A stretch of 64,000 nt of DNA from contig NW_002476413.1 in the NCBI RefSeq assembly GCF_000189635.1, positions 434,001 through 498,000 of the forward strand, read 5' to 3'. This stretch comes from Tetrahymena thermophila SB210 (Eukaryota; Ciliophora; Oligohymenophorea; Hymenostomatida; Tetrahymenidae). The position numbers and the translations under genes were made by a program. The stretch's first letter is position 1. Each line of letters opens with the position of its first letter. The notes under the pieces were generated by a model, which ran no database searches, was not told the origin of the DNA, and saw only the letters and a program-made list of their open reading frames with translations. This document shows positions 29,434 to 40,926 of this stretch, one piece after another.

Positions 29434-30273
29434 ATGAATAAGATTACTGTAACTTAAAAGGGTGTTCAATTGCAATAAGAGCTTAAGGAGAATTTAGGCA
29501 ATGTAATTACTCCTAGAATTGTATTAGAAAAATAAGAATCTCCTAAAGGATATAGATTATTATTGAATTTATCTCAAGATAATTTAAAAGATTCGATTAA
29601 ACTGTAAAATACAAACAGAAGTAATATGTCTACATTTAGAACTACAAAAACAACTAGGGCTTCAAGTCTCTAGACTACACGATCTTGTTTTACAGAAGAA
29701 GCGAATGCACATTCTCCACGAGTAAGGGAGATGAGAAACCAGAGTTTATTATCTAGGATTAAAGCAAAAGAAAGAAAGATTGAATACAGTGTTAAATAAA
29801 ATTTATGCAATTATACCAACCCAAATGAGATGAATTCCATTTTAAACAGAATTAATATGAGTACTTTGTCCACAAAAAATATATTAACTAGCAGCTAAAT
29901 GGTAATAGAGCAGTAAAAATAAAATCTTATTGAAAACATGTAAAGATAGTAGGAAAGAATTTATAAAAAGTATGTCCTAAATACAAATAAATAAGAACTT
30001 CTATAGAGCAAGCAACAAGAAAAATATTAACAATAAATGATTCAAAAATAATAAGTTATAGTTGAAGATAAAGCTAGAGATAAATTTTGGTAAAACTGGC
30101 AGAGTATGCAAAGTGTTTTAAAATAAAGAACAGCTTAATTTAATATAGATAAAGAAAGAGGAATGGAAAGGTTAGAATAATTTTGCAAACACAGATATTT
30201 AAAATCCTTCCTCAATCTTCCAAAGTGTGCTAAAAACTATGATAAAAATTATGAAGAATACAAATAATTATGA
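29434..30273 (+). CDS. unknown basic, Gln-rich protein
   Basis: One frame of 279 residues, start MNKITVTQKG, end NYEEYKQL. No family recognised. It is Gln-, Lys- and Asn-rich, with a predicted coiled-coil-like stretch around residues 150-225 (for example VIEQQKQNLIENMQRQQERI) and an Arg/Ser/Thr-rich segment near 65-105. No membrane segment, signal peptide or catalytic motif. An additional 5' exon cannot be excluded, since an acceptor-like ACAG lies about 40 nt upstream. It faces away from IFT88; the composition is compatible with a cytoskeletal or ciliary component, but that is only a guess from context. Confidence 0.75.
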
Positions 30274-31392
30274 AAAAGGGAACTTTTAAAATCAAGTAAA
30301 ACACTAATTCTGCTTAAATTAATTTTTTTATATTTAAGAGAAGCATACAATTAATATATATTTTGGAAGAATCAATTAAATAAATAAGTGATTTATAATA
30401 TATCAATAAAATATAAATATAAAATTATATAGCAAATATTAGACTAGTCGTTTAGTTCAATTTTTAGTATTTATTTCAATAAAGTATTAATAAAATTTTA
30501 TTCATTCTTTGTTTGTTTGTTCTTAAATAATTATTAAAAAAGTATTTTGATTTTCTTTGATCATTTATTTATTTATTGAATTTGTAAGAAAAAACTCGTT
30601 TTTGTTTAACTAAAAAAAAGACTTTGCTATATATTTACTTATTACATTATTTTTATTGTATTTATTAAATTAAATATTTTGGATTAATCAATGGATAAAA
30701 TTAAAAATTTTCAATTACAGAAGCATTAATTTGTGGAATTAACAATATTTAAACAAAATCCTTTTTTATTAATAAAATTATGCACTTAGAATTTATTATT
30801 AAGATTTTGGTATCAAAATTAGCTTAAAATTTTTCATAGAACCAAAAATTATTTACTTATTTATGGAATAAGTAAGCAAGGAAGAAAGAAAGAAACAAAA
30901 AAACAATAAAAAGAGTTTGCAATATTTCTTAAATGATGTATTTATAATTTATTTTCAAGATTGTAGATTTGATCAAACAAATTAATATTTACCATCATAT
31001 ATAATTTAATCATAAACTGTAAATTAATTTGAAATTAGTAAGTATAAGCCCTAGAATCTAATGGAAAACATGTCAATTTTATTTTTCATAAATCACTTTT
31101 GGGTTTTGACACAATTTTTTCTTCTTTTGTAAAGATTAAAGTCTTAATTAAATCCTTTGTTGATTAGATTTATAAATAGTAAGAAAATATTGAAAGACAT
31201 ATTTTTTAACTATGATAAATAACATGCTGCTAGACTTTGGTTTGGATACTTCTTCTATATTTTATGGTATCTTTAAAGTTTTTTTTTAATAAATTAAAGA
31301 TTGATTTCTATTAAAATTTAAGAATAAATTACCAGACACAAAAGTTTATTAGAAATTTAATAAATTTACACTCATTAGTGGTAATTAAAAAT
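30274..31392. other. AT-rich intergenic stretch
   Basis: No gene seen. It holds the 3' region of the preceding gene and the promoter of the cyclic-nucleotide-binding gene. Confidence 0.5.
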
Positions 31393-34300
31393 ATGGACAC
31401 ACCTAGTAATTAATATTAACTCAAAATTAACTTTGTTGAAGATAATATTGGTAATAAGATATACTAAAGCACACAAGAGTAATAAGCATAAGATCAAACT
31501 CCAAGTACCTATCGTAGAAGAGATGGATAGAATTTCTTGATACCTCGCACTTCAATCAAGATGATGAATTAATCATAAAAGAGATTTAGCAAAATTACTG
31601 CAGGTTTATCTTATTTAACTATTTCAAATGTGTTTGACCATGCATTTAAAATAGTAAGTATTCATTTAAATATTTCACTAGCTTATTTTTGGTATTTTAA
31701 ATATATAATTTATTGTTTTAAATATGTAGAATATTGTTTAATACATAAACTCTTAAGATAAAAAGATCTCTGAAATAAGATTCTTGAAGAAGCACTTATA
31801 AAACTGCAATTTTTTCTAAAATTATGCCATACCTTTAGGTGATGATGTCTTCGAATAATGCATTCAAAAATTACAAATTAAAACTCTTTAGCCCAATACT
31901 TATTTAATTTAAAAAGGTAATAAATATTCTATCATAACTTTAAAAAGTTTGAATTATTAAAATTTTACTTAAATTTTGAATATTCCTATCCAAATTTAAT
32001 AAGTAGAAGTTATTAATAAACAAACAATTTTTATTCACAAAATCATAAAATGATTTATCCTTTTTATATTTAAAGGTGATCAAGTAGAAAATCTTTACAT
32101 TTTGCTTATCGGTTCTGCTTTAAAGACTCAGTAGAAGTTATAAAAATCAGAAAATATAATATTATAATCCGAATAAGATTAATTTACTCCATCAAATTAT
32201 AATTTCTCTTCAATGAATTCTTGCTTTTAAATTCATAATGCAGCTTTACAAGTGTCTCCTAAAAGTTAATTTTTGTATGATGTAAATTCAGCTTTATCCA
32301 GTCAGAGTAATTTTAACCAAAATAAAGGAAATAAAGATGCAAAAATAGAACCTATCACTAGTCTCTTTGAATAGTAATTTTTGCAAAGAAGTGATTCAAC
32401 TCATTATATATATAATACAGAGGAATGTGTGTATGCCTATATAAATTCTTCAACTTTTGCTCAAATCATTAAAAATAGTAAAAACAGTGAACTCATATAG
32501 AATTTAAACGAAATTAGGAGGTCTTAATTTTTATCCGATTGGCCTGTGATTAAGCTAAAATCTATAATTAATTAAAGTACAATCAAGAGTTATCAAAGAA
32601 ATCAATACGTTTACAAGTAAGGTGATTAATCCTCATTTTGGTAAATTATTTTTTAAAATAAAATTATTAGATGCTGAAAGAATTTGAAATTTTACATAAA
32701 AATAAACAATATCAAAACTTAATGCCTGTATTCTAAGTTAAGCTACTGACTTCATTATAGCATTTGTATCATAAAATAAAAACATTACTAATATGATATA
32801 ATAATTAATATGTTCTATTAAATTATTTATTAATTTATATAAATTCTTTTTAAAATATTTTAATGAATTCAGCCAAATATATTGAAGCTACTTTTGCTGC
32901 AGTTAAAATGCAGCAAGCATGATAAAAATATATTTTAATTTAATTTAAAAAAAATAAAATTTAGGTATTTGATTTTAGATGGAGAATTCGAATATGAGAA
33001 AGAATTTTCTATAAATAATGAAATTAATGACATACAAAAAGCTTGTTTAGATAAAGTAGCTCATGAGTTTAAAAAATAGAACATAGTGACTGATGAAAGT
33101 TAGAAAGGTAAAGGGTTTCTAAGAGTATCTCTATTATAATAAGGAGAACTATTTGGGTTAGAAGATTTAATTCCGAAAGATCTCAGAAGATATAATTTAA
33201 AATGCATTTCTAATGTTGGAACAGTTAGATAAATTAACGAATAATTGTTTTATAAACTTATAAGCAAAAGTAGTGAAGAAAGCTAAAAGTTATAGAATTT
33301 AGCTAACCAAAAACTAGCTTGGCTTCAAAAAGCAACAGAAGAAAAAATGCCAATAAATAAGAAAATATTTAACACAATTTTAGATAGCAAAAGGAATAGA
33401 ACAATTTAGTTGATTAAATAGTAAGAAGAATACAAAGAAAAAGAAATGTAAAACATAGCTAAAATGGTTATGCAAGCAGAAACAAATATTAATAATGATT
33501 AGAGAAATAGAAATAGAAGCAATTTGGCTAATAATCCAAGTTTTGGTTTTAAAAATACAAATAATCATGAAACACAAAGGGATGTACTTGGCTTGGCAGA
33601 AAATACAATTGAAAACTAAATAAAAGACTCAATAAATAAAAAAGTGTCTTTATAAAAGGATAAAAAAAGAATTCATTAATTAATTAACTAAATATAATCA
33701 CCAATCAAATTAATTTAACCAGAAAATAAAATCACTTTTTTATAACCTACTGATGATGAAGAAAGCAGAAAAAATAAAATACAAAAAGAATTAAGCTAAG
33801 AAAGAAAAAAAATGATTGAAGCAAAAGAAGACCTCCTTTCTTAATATAGAGTCAGTATTGATAAATATGTCTCAGAAAATAATTAGAAGCTATAGTAATA
33901 ATTTTAATTAATTAATTGCTAAATTTCAAATTAGGAATTATTAATTTGATCTAATAAATTATATTTATGTATTTAAATCATTTGTTAAATTTTTTATTGA
34001 TTTAATTAATTAGCAAAAAGATTGAGTTCAAGAAGCTAGGAGCTAATTATTATATGAAATCACATTAATAGGGAAGTGAAGATCATTCAGGCTAAAAATA
34101 ATATTAAAAAATAAATGAAAAAGATTCTTTGACACCAATAAGATGCTAAATAAAAAAACAACTTAATTGTTTAGGTGAAGATTAGAGCTAAAAAAAAGAT
34201 TTTAACTCCAGACTAGCAAGTAGATAAGCTTCGAGTATTTTGGGAGATTAACATTCAAAGTCAATAAATTAATTATAATTAAGTTTAAAAAGCTCTCTAG

Positions 34301-34857
34301 CTAGCTTAGAAAATAGCAACCAACCAATAAACACAATCAAACCTTTGATAATTCCTAATTTGTAATTAAAAAATTATGGATTGGGTTCCTAAAGTCCGAT
34401 ACTAATATAAACAGCAAGAAGTTTCTCTTAAAATTAAGCTTAAAATTAAAACTATACTAATGAAAGCTCTTATTCTGAGCAGAGCTCTCCTTTGCTAAGT
34501 TTTCAAAATAAATTATTTATTCCTCAAAACACTAAAAAAATTATATTTAAACAAAATTCATAAAATACGCCTAACTCAACAATTCTTGAAAAGTATAGCA
34601 TGTCAACATAATCCTCGTTCTTTAAAAAAGGAAACGAGCTATTTGAGTAAATTATGACAGCCAGAAATCACTAAAGTTCATCTAGGCAAGCTTATAGAAG
34701 CAGCTCCTAATATAAAGCGAGTGATGGAATTGGAGATTCTTTTTAATTAAATATATAACCCCAAAAACAAAATATCCATAATGATAATCAAATAATAAAA
34801 CATATTAAATAAAAAATGAGCTAAAATCATAAAAGATCCTCAAGTTTAATTCACTGA
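31393..34857 (+). CDS. protein with two cyclic-nucleotide-binding domains
   Basis: Five exons: 31393-31653, 31730-31916, 32076-32640, 32965-33894, 34014-34857 (introns 76, 159, 324, 119 nt), total 928 residues. Domain 1 (about 100-175) has IRFLKKHLQNCNFF, TYLIQKGDQVENLYILLIG, the first strands of a CNB fold. Domain 2 (about 300-440) has SDWPVIKLKSIINQSTIKSY, YVYKQGDQSSFWYLILDGEF and QQGELFGLEDLIP. The order recalls the R subunit of PKA, but no kinase-inhibitor sequence was seen; the phosphate-binding cassette FGE-x(n)-R is only partly kept (LFGLEDLIPKDLRR). The C-terminal 450 residues are Gln/Ser/Asn-rich with short basic helices. Splices 3 and 4 restore the CNB pattern (SSFW-YLILDG) and the reading frame. 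Role as a cAMP/cGMP sensor is inferred from the fold. Confidence 0.85.
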
Positions 34858-35607
34858 TCACTTATATTTAATTAATTATAAGTTTAATTTATTTATCTTT
34901 AAGTTTACTAAAATTAAGAATAGTATTAGAACTTTCAATACTTTAAACTGTTTATTTGCCATTTTTTTATATGAAAACTATATCTAATTTTAATATATCA
35001 ATCACCCATAATATTTTATACAAAAACTTGGATAAATTAAGAACAAAAATTTGATATAAAATTCAATTAAATAAAATAAAGGTTTCATTTTTTTAAAAAC
35101 CAATTTTAAGAAAAAAAATGACTAAGGAGTGAGGTCTTTCTTAAAGAGAATTTACAGTATATTATAATATATTTAAAATATTGTAATGTTTATATATTCA
35201 ATCCGATTAGTATTTTGCAAGCACATACTATTTATGAATAAAGGTTGCATACAACCATATATATAATAATAAATATATATATTTTTACTTATTAATAACT
35301 TAATAAAATTATGTAAATAGAAATATGATTTTATTTTTTTATATTTTAGAGATTATTTATCTAAAAAAGATCAGTAAAAAATAAAATTAAAGAAAGGTTG
35401 TCTATAAAATGAATTAATTATAGTATACAAAGAAATTTACTTTCTATATTGTTTAATCGAAAATAAGATTGAAGGATAAAAATTAATTGCTTTGATAAAA
35501 TTTTTTAAAAGAAAACATCAGAAATTTTTACACTTTTATAAAGAGAGGTAGGTAGATATTTATAGATAGATAGATACAAAGATATTAAATACAAATATCC
35601 TAATTTT

Positions 35608-35638
<31 letters not shown>

Positions 35639-35665
35639 TTTTACTTTTAATTTAATTATACTTTA
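34858..35665. other. intergenic stretch between convergent genes
   Basis: AT-rich DNA between the 3' ends of the cyclic-nucleotide-binding gene and the persulfide dioxygenase gene. Contains a GATA run near 35565-35576 and the TTTA repeat listed next. Confidence 0.5.
35607..35643. repeat. (TTTA)n microsatellite
   Basis: About nine perfect TTTA units, just downstream of the stop of the minus-strand persulfide dioxygenase gene. Confidence 0.9.
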
Positions 35666-37147
35666 TCAGATATTTTAGAATTCTAAATTTTAGTTTTTCT
35701 TAATTGATTCAAAACCTCCATCAACATTTAAGTGGTTTGTGTATCCGTACTTTTTCAAAAGAGAACTTGCTATCATAGATCTAGCTCCAGACTTGCAATA
35801 AATGTATATGGGCTTGTCTTTTGGTAAAGCTTCGTTATTAGAATTATCCTTTAAAATTTGTTCAAGCTATCCTAAAGGAATATTATGGGCACCTTTAATG
35901 TAGCCATGAGAAAGTTCTGGGGCATTTCTGACATCAACAAAGTGCATTTCCTTAGTTAGATTTTCTTGTTAGACAACAGTGATTTCGTCTTTATGTTTGT
36001 GTGCTGTTTAGAATGCTTCGAAACCACCTTCTAAACAACCTAAAACATTGTCATAGCCAATACGAGCTAAACGAATGATAGATTCCTTTTCTTTTCCGTT
36101 TTCAGCAACTATGAAGAATTTTGTTTCGGGCTTGAATAAAGTACCTACCCAAATAGCAAATGTGATGGATAGAGATACATTAACTGATCCTGGAATGAAA
36201 CCCTTTTCAAATGCTTTAGGAGCACGGGTATCGATAATAGTGCTTTCTGGAACCTTAGCAACTTCTGAAAGGAATTTGGTAGCTGGGATGAAATTTAAAT
36301 TTTTGCTTACAACCTCTTCTACTGGGAGAGCACATGATTTATTTTAAGCTACATCATGGAAGAAGTATTGAGGAGGAGCGGGTAAATCAGAACTTAAGAG
36401 AGTTACAAATTAATCACGTTCTATTTCTTATAAGGCATAATTTGTTTTCAATTAGTTTTCTAAGGTATCAAATGTTCCATCTGAAATCTTCTTTCCGCAA
36501 GGACTACCTGCACCATGGCCAGGATAAACAATAACTTTAGGATCAAGTTTCATAATTTTATTTCTTAAGGAATCGTACATCCAACCAGCAAGATCTTCCT
36601 TTGTAATTTCACCACTTTTTACTGCTAAATCTGGACGACCAACTTCTCCCAAAAAGAGAGTATCACCTGTAAAAACTGCATGTTATCTTTCTCCGTCTAA
36701 AAGTAAATAGCAAGAACTTTCTTAGGTATGACCAGGAGTATGAAGAACCTCAATGTTAACTTTACCAATAGGTATTTTTTCTCCATCGGTTGCGAGATGG
36801 AAGTCAAAGGAAGCTTTAGCTGTTGGTCCATAAACTATTTTAGCTCCAGTCTTTTTAGCAAGATCAACATGACCACTGATAAAGTCAGCGTGGAAATGGG
36901 TGAGTAGAATATATTTAATAGTTGCTCCTCTTTTTTTAGCATATTCTATGTAAGGTTCTGTTTCTCTTAAAGGGTCAATGACTATTGCCTCTTTCTCGCT
37001 TTCGATGTAGTAAGCCATTTCAGCTAAACAGCTAGTAAATAGCTATGCAATATGGTAATTTTCGCTTTCATCAATATGTAATTTAGCTTCTGGCATCTTT
37101 GCTTAGATTCCTGCTTACAATTCTGATCTGGAATTAGAGCACCCCAT
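35666..37147 (-). CDS. persulfide dioxygenase-rhodanese fusion, N-terminal MGCSNS
   Basis: One exon, 493 residues. The N-terminal metallo-beta-lactamase domain (about 25-270) has THFHADFISGH (His84, His86, Asp88), TPGHT, FTGDTLFLGEVGRPDL and YPGHGAGSPCGK, the pattern of glutathione/CoA-persulfide dioxygenases of the ETHE1/CstB group, which oxidise persulfide sulfur to sulfite with a mononuclear iron. Two rhodanese domains follow: the first (about 290-375, TIIDTRAPKAFEKGFIPGS) has no active-site Cys, the second has IYIYCKSGARS with Cys451. The fusion would couple persulfide oxidation to sulfur transfer in H2S detoxification. The start MGCSNSRS is a good N-myristoylation plus palmitoylation signal, so the protein is probably on a membrane and not mitochondrial. 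Codon and base composition are less AT-rich than neighbours, as in highly expressed genes. The stop gives 493 residues with a short non-conserved tail. Confidence 0.93.
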
Positions 37148-39264
37148 TTTATTACTTATTTGTATTATCTACTTTTATAATGATTTTTATGATATAAATT
37201 TCAAAAGATAATTAATCTCTCTTTTTATGCTTTAAATTTGTTTTAATTTTTGTTAATTTTTTTATTCAACCAATTTGCAGATTATTTAAAGTTGCACGTT
37301 TTTCTGGAACCAAAGATTTTATATCAAAAAGCAATTATTGCTTAGTTAAAATGACTTAACCAAAATCGTCATATCTAGCAAAGAAATTTTCCTAAATGAG
37401 TCACCTTAAATTCTTCTAAAGAAAATAATACATAAATTTAATAAATTATAATTTTTTTTAATTTATGCTAGCTAGTCTTTATTAATAGCAAAAATTCAGT
37501 TATTAAGAACAATCTCAAAAATTTATCTCTCAACTAAAATTATTGCATTCATTATTTTTATTTTTTAAAGCTAAAAATAATTTATACTTTGTTTTTTGAA
37601 AAGTTAATCTAAAAAAAATGAATTTAATTCATTTTTCAATAATTGAAAGAATATACAATATAATTAGAAATGAAATAAAACTACATTGAGACTTATCTAA
37701 ACTGAGTACCTATGGCATAACAAATTTTACCAAGATATATACTATTTATTAACCAGTTTATAGATGGATTTTATAATGAAAAAGTTAAATTTGATATAAA
37801 AAGTTTGACCATTTTTAACAAGTTCTAATTAATAAGGATGGCATGCTTTACTTTTATAAATAATTTTGAATAAAAACGTAAATAAAATTGTAACTATGTT
37901 AGCTCCCATTCATTATTCTAGATAAATATTTAAAAAAGCAATTATACTGGAAAAATTACAAATAATTGATTAAATTGAATAAATCTTAAATAAATTTAAT
38001 TTAAATAAAAAATTTAATTTTATTTTGATAAAAAGATATTTCATTTAAGAGTTAATGTCAATTTATTATTTTTAAAAATAATTAATTTTTTTTTATTTCT
38101 TAAAATTAAAGATTTAATTTATGTAAAAATCTATTTTTGATTTAATATCATCTTATCTTGCAACAATTTTAAAGGAGAAATCAAATTTAAAAATAGATAG
38201 AAATTATAAAAATTTTATAATTTATTAATTCTATTAACTCAAAGAAAGACTGCCCGCCCACCCTTAATTAGTTTAACTAAGAAGTTTTTATAACATTCCA
38301 TAAATCTAAGATAATACTGAATTGTTTTTTTTATAATCTTTGATTATTATGGCGGCCACCTAACTAATTCCATTTATTATTATAAAAATTTAAACAAAAA
38401 ATATTTATATTGCATTATTAATTGAATTAAATGAGCTTAGATTGTATTTAACCAAATTTTTTACTTTAATTTAAGACAAGTGGTTTCTAAAAAAGAAATT
38501 AACGGACTAATCTATTTTAATTTATTCATTCATTCTTTATTATTAATTCTAGTTTCTTCAAGCTATTAATTTTTTTTTTCTATTAAAAAAACACAAATCT
38601 CCACTAAGAAGTATGGAGATTTTAAAGGAGCTACTACTAATTATTTCTTAGCGTAAATTTATTTTATCAGCAGAAAATATTCAATAATTTTCTGTCAGAA
38701 TTTTTTATGAGAATTACAAGCAAATTAATAATCTTTTTCTATTTTGAGATTTTTTTGATAAGTCATCAACAGCATTTCAAAATAGGAAGAGATAATTCCT
38801 GGTAATAGAAAAATAGATCACTTTTTTTTGATTTTTCAAGGAAAATTCATCAGAGACTTATCAGTATATGTTATAACTGTTTTATAGTACTTAATAAAAA
38901 TATTGTACCTAATTAGCATATTATTAACTATTATTAATTATAATTCTGATCAAATTTTGCAGCAGAATTACTTATAAGAGAGAAAGCTCATATGCAAGTA
39001 AAATGATAATTTTTGCCACTAATTTGTACGATCTTTTTCACTTCTGAAATAAAGTAAATACTTTTTAATTGTTGATAAATAGAACTAAGGATAAAAAAGT
39101 ACAGGTGTAATTTAGTCTAAAATCTTAAAAGATAATTAAAAAAATTTGAACACGCTGTAAAATCAAATCAATCAAAAGCAATTTTTTAAAAGAAGTCTCT
39201 TACTTGCTTATTTTTTATAAGCTGAAATTTTGCTTGATTTAACATAAAAGCGCGTACTGATTAA
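37148..39264. other. long intergenic stretch with weak coding-like fragments
   Basis: Two kilobases without a supportable gene. Short coding-like pieces occur at about 38614-38750 (ATG to TGA, begins MEILKELLLIISQ) and about 39150-39290 (QFFKRSLLLAYFLQAEILL), in different frames, possibly remains of a decayed gene continuing into the frame at 39265. A small GC-rich patch, CTGCCCGCCCACCC at about 38250-38263, and GGCGGCCACC at about 38351-38360 stand out from the AT-rich background without a recognisable RNA fold. Confidence 0.45.
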
Positions 39265-39810
39265 ATGGATTACGAGATTTTAAAATATGAAATGACTACC
39301 TAATTATTTAAATTAAGTAATTTGGTGATTAATTATATCCTTTGTGCTAATATTAGATAATACCTACCAATGTCTGTGATTAGATACTATCAAATCACTT
39401 TTTTATAGAGGAAAAAGGTAGCTGATAAGGCTTTATAAAATTTCATTGGGAAATTATTAAATGTTAAAAATCTTAGAAATCAGAATGAAAAAGATATCAA
39501 ATCAAAGGCAAAAAATGTATTGATTTTATTAAATTACGCAATCCATCAGTTCAAAGTAATTAATTTCCAAAATTTGATGCTAAATTAAACTAATTTACTA
39601 AGAAGGAAATAAAATAAAAGCTAAGAGGAAAATGCGCTCCAGAAGACTTTAATAACATATTTTTAGTATTATTTTAAAATAGATGACATAAACAGGTTTC
39701 AAATATTAAAAATATTTGGCAAACAAATTTAAATAAAGATTAGCTTGTGTGCGTTCGTTCTTCTCATTAGATCACCAGGGTTTATTAAAAAAAAAAAAGA
39801 AAAAATATGA
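39265..39810 (+). CDS. doubtful 181-residue open frame, possible gene remnant
   Basis: ATG to TGA frame starting MDYEILKYEMTTQ and ending IKKKKEKI. The middle is Lys/Asn/Gln-rich and helical-looking (KVADKALQNFIGKLLNVKNL, NVLILLNYAIHQFKVINFQN). No family recognised. A coding-like piece immediately upstream is in another frame, so this may be the 3' part of a frameshifted gene or of a gene with an intron I could not place. With TGA as the only stop, a frame of this length can arise by chance. Confidence 0.3.
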
Positions 39811-40092
39811 GATAGATAGATACAGAAATTAATTTGATTTAAATACTTGAATATATAAAGTTAATATTTTGTGAAAGAAAAATTTAATTAAATTTGATAA
39901 AAGCAAAAATACCCAAAAAACAGCCTAGTTAGTAGTAATAAAGCTCAGAATTTGATCATTAATTAATTAATCTCGAACTCTTAATACTTGAAAATAAATA
40001 TAAATAATATATATTTATTTAAATCGAAATCTTATTGTCCCAAACAAAAAACTCGAATCAACTAAAAATTAATAAATTACATTTAAAATATA
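39811..40092. other. leader region of the macro-domain-like gene
   Basis: AT-rich; starts with an A-run and a GATA run (39810-39822). No distinct element seen. Confidence 0.4.
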
Positions 40093-40926
40093 ATGGGAAA
40101 TATTAATCTTTGCAGAGGAAACGATTAACGCTTCAATAGATAGAAAAAGAATGCTAAGGCCTAGCAATTCTCCAACAAACTTGTTTAAGAGGTTGAGTTA
40201 GACTAAGAGAATGTTATTATTTAACTCTATAGTGGCTATTGCGCCATGGATTAGAGTGATGTGACTGTCAATGTTAGCGATGAGTTAATAAGTCGCTGCA
40301 GCAACGAATAAGAAGTCATGTTATTTTCGCGTGCAGGAGAGGAGTTAAAAAAAGAAACAGCAGAATATATTACTAAACATAAGCAACTTCATCATAAGTT
40401 ACCTTTTTACACTCATGCTGGTGATCTTTCCGTTTCTAATGTTATACATTGCACTTTGAGTGAAAATAAGAGAATCATTGGAGATTCATAAATATAACAA
40501 ACTTTTGTTGAATGTTTATAAATTGCTGACGAAGAACTTGAAGCTTCCAGCATTTCTTTCCCAATGATCGGCTTAAGAAACTACTCCTTGAATAGAATTT
40601 CTAGAATTATGGTTCGTTCTATTAGTACATATTTAAAGAAAAATAAACGTAACCGCAGTCACTAACACTTATAAATGATAAAAATTATTGGTTTTGATAC
40701 AAAAATGCTATTAGCTTACATGAATACTCTATAAGATACCTTTTAAGATATTGTAAAGACCTTCTGCGAACCTCGTAAATCAAACGAAGACTACTAGTTT
40801 GATGATGAGTAGGAAAGACCTAATCTTAGTCTTGATGATCGTGAATATTACCTGCCTAGCTTTAAAACTGAAAATTCAGGTGTTCTCCACTACAGAAGAT
40901 CTAAAGACATCTATATGGATGATTGA
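40093..40926 (+). CDS. macro-domain-like protein, N-terminal MGN
   Basis: One exon, 277 residues. Residues about 70-190 follow the second half of a macro (ADP-ribose-binding) domain: LFSRAGEELKKETAEYI, AGDLSVSNVIHCTLS, TFVECLQIADEEL, ASSISFPMIGLRNYSLNRIS and RIMVRSISTYL, matching the AG..L, T.gy.L..ViH, cy...L.la and siafP.is.G.y.yp positions. The N-x-A-N and GGG nucleotide-binding loop of active macro domains is not evident, so ligand binding or hydrolase activity is uncertain. The start MGNINLCRG is a plausible N-myristoylation signal with a nearby Cys. The C-terminal 40 residues are acidic/polar. Assignment is by pattern only; moderate confidence in the fold, high confidence that this is a real gene. 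Confidence 0.8.

Noticed and set aside
38246..38360. GC-rich spots CTGCCCGCCCACCC and GGCGGCCACC considered as a structured RNA
   Set aside because: They pair only over a few bases and the sequence between them is AT-rich with no supporting stem.
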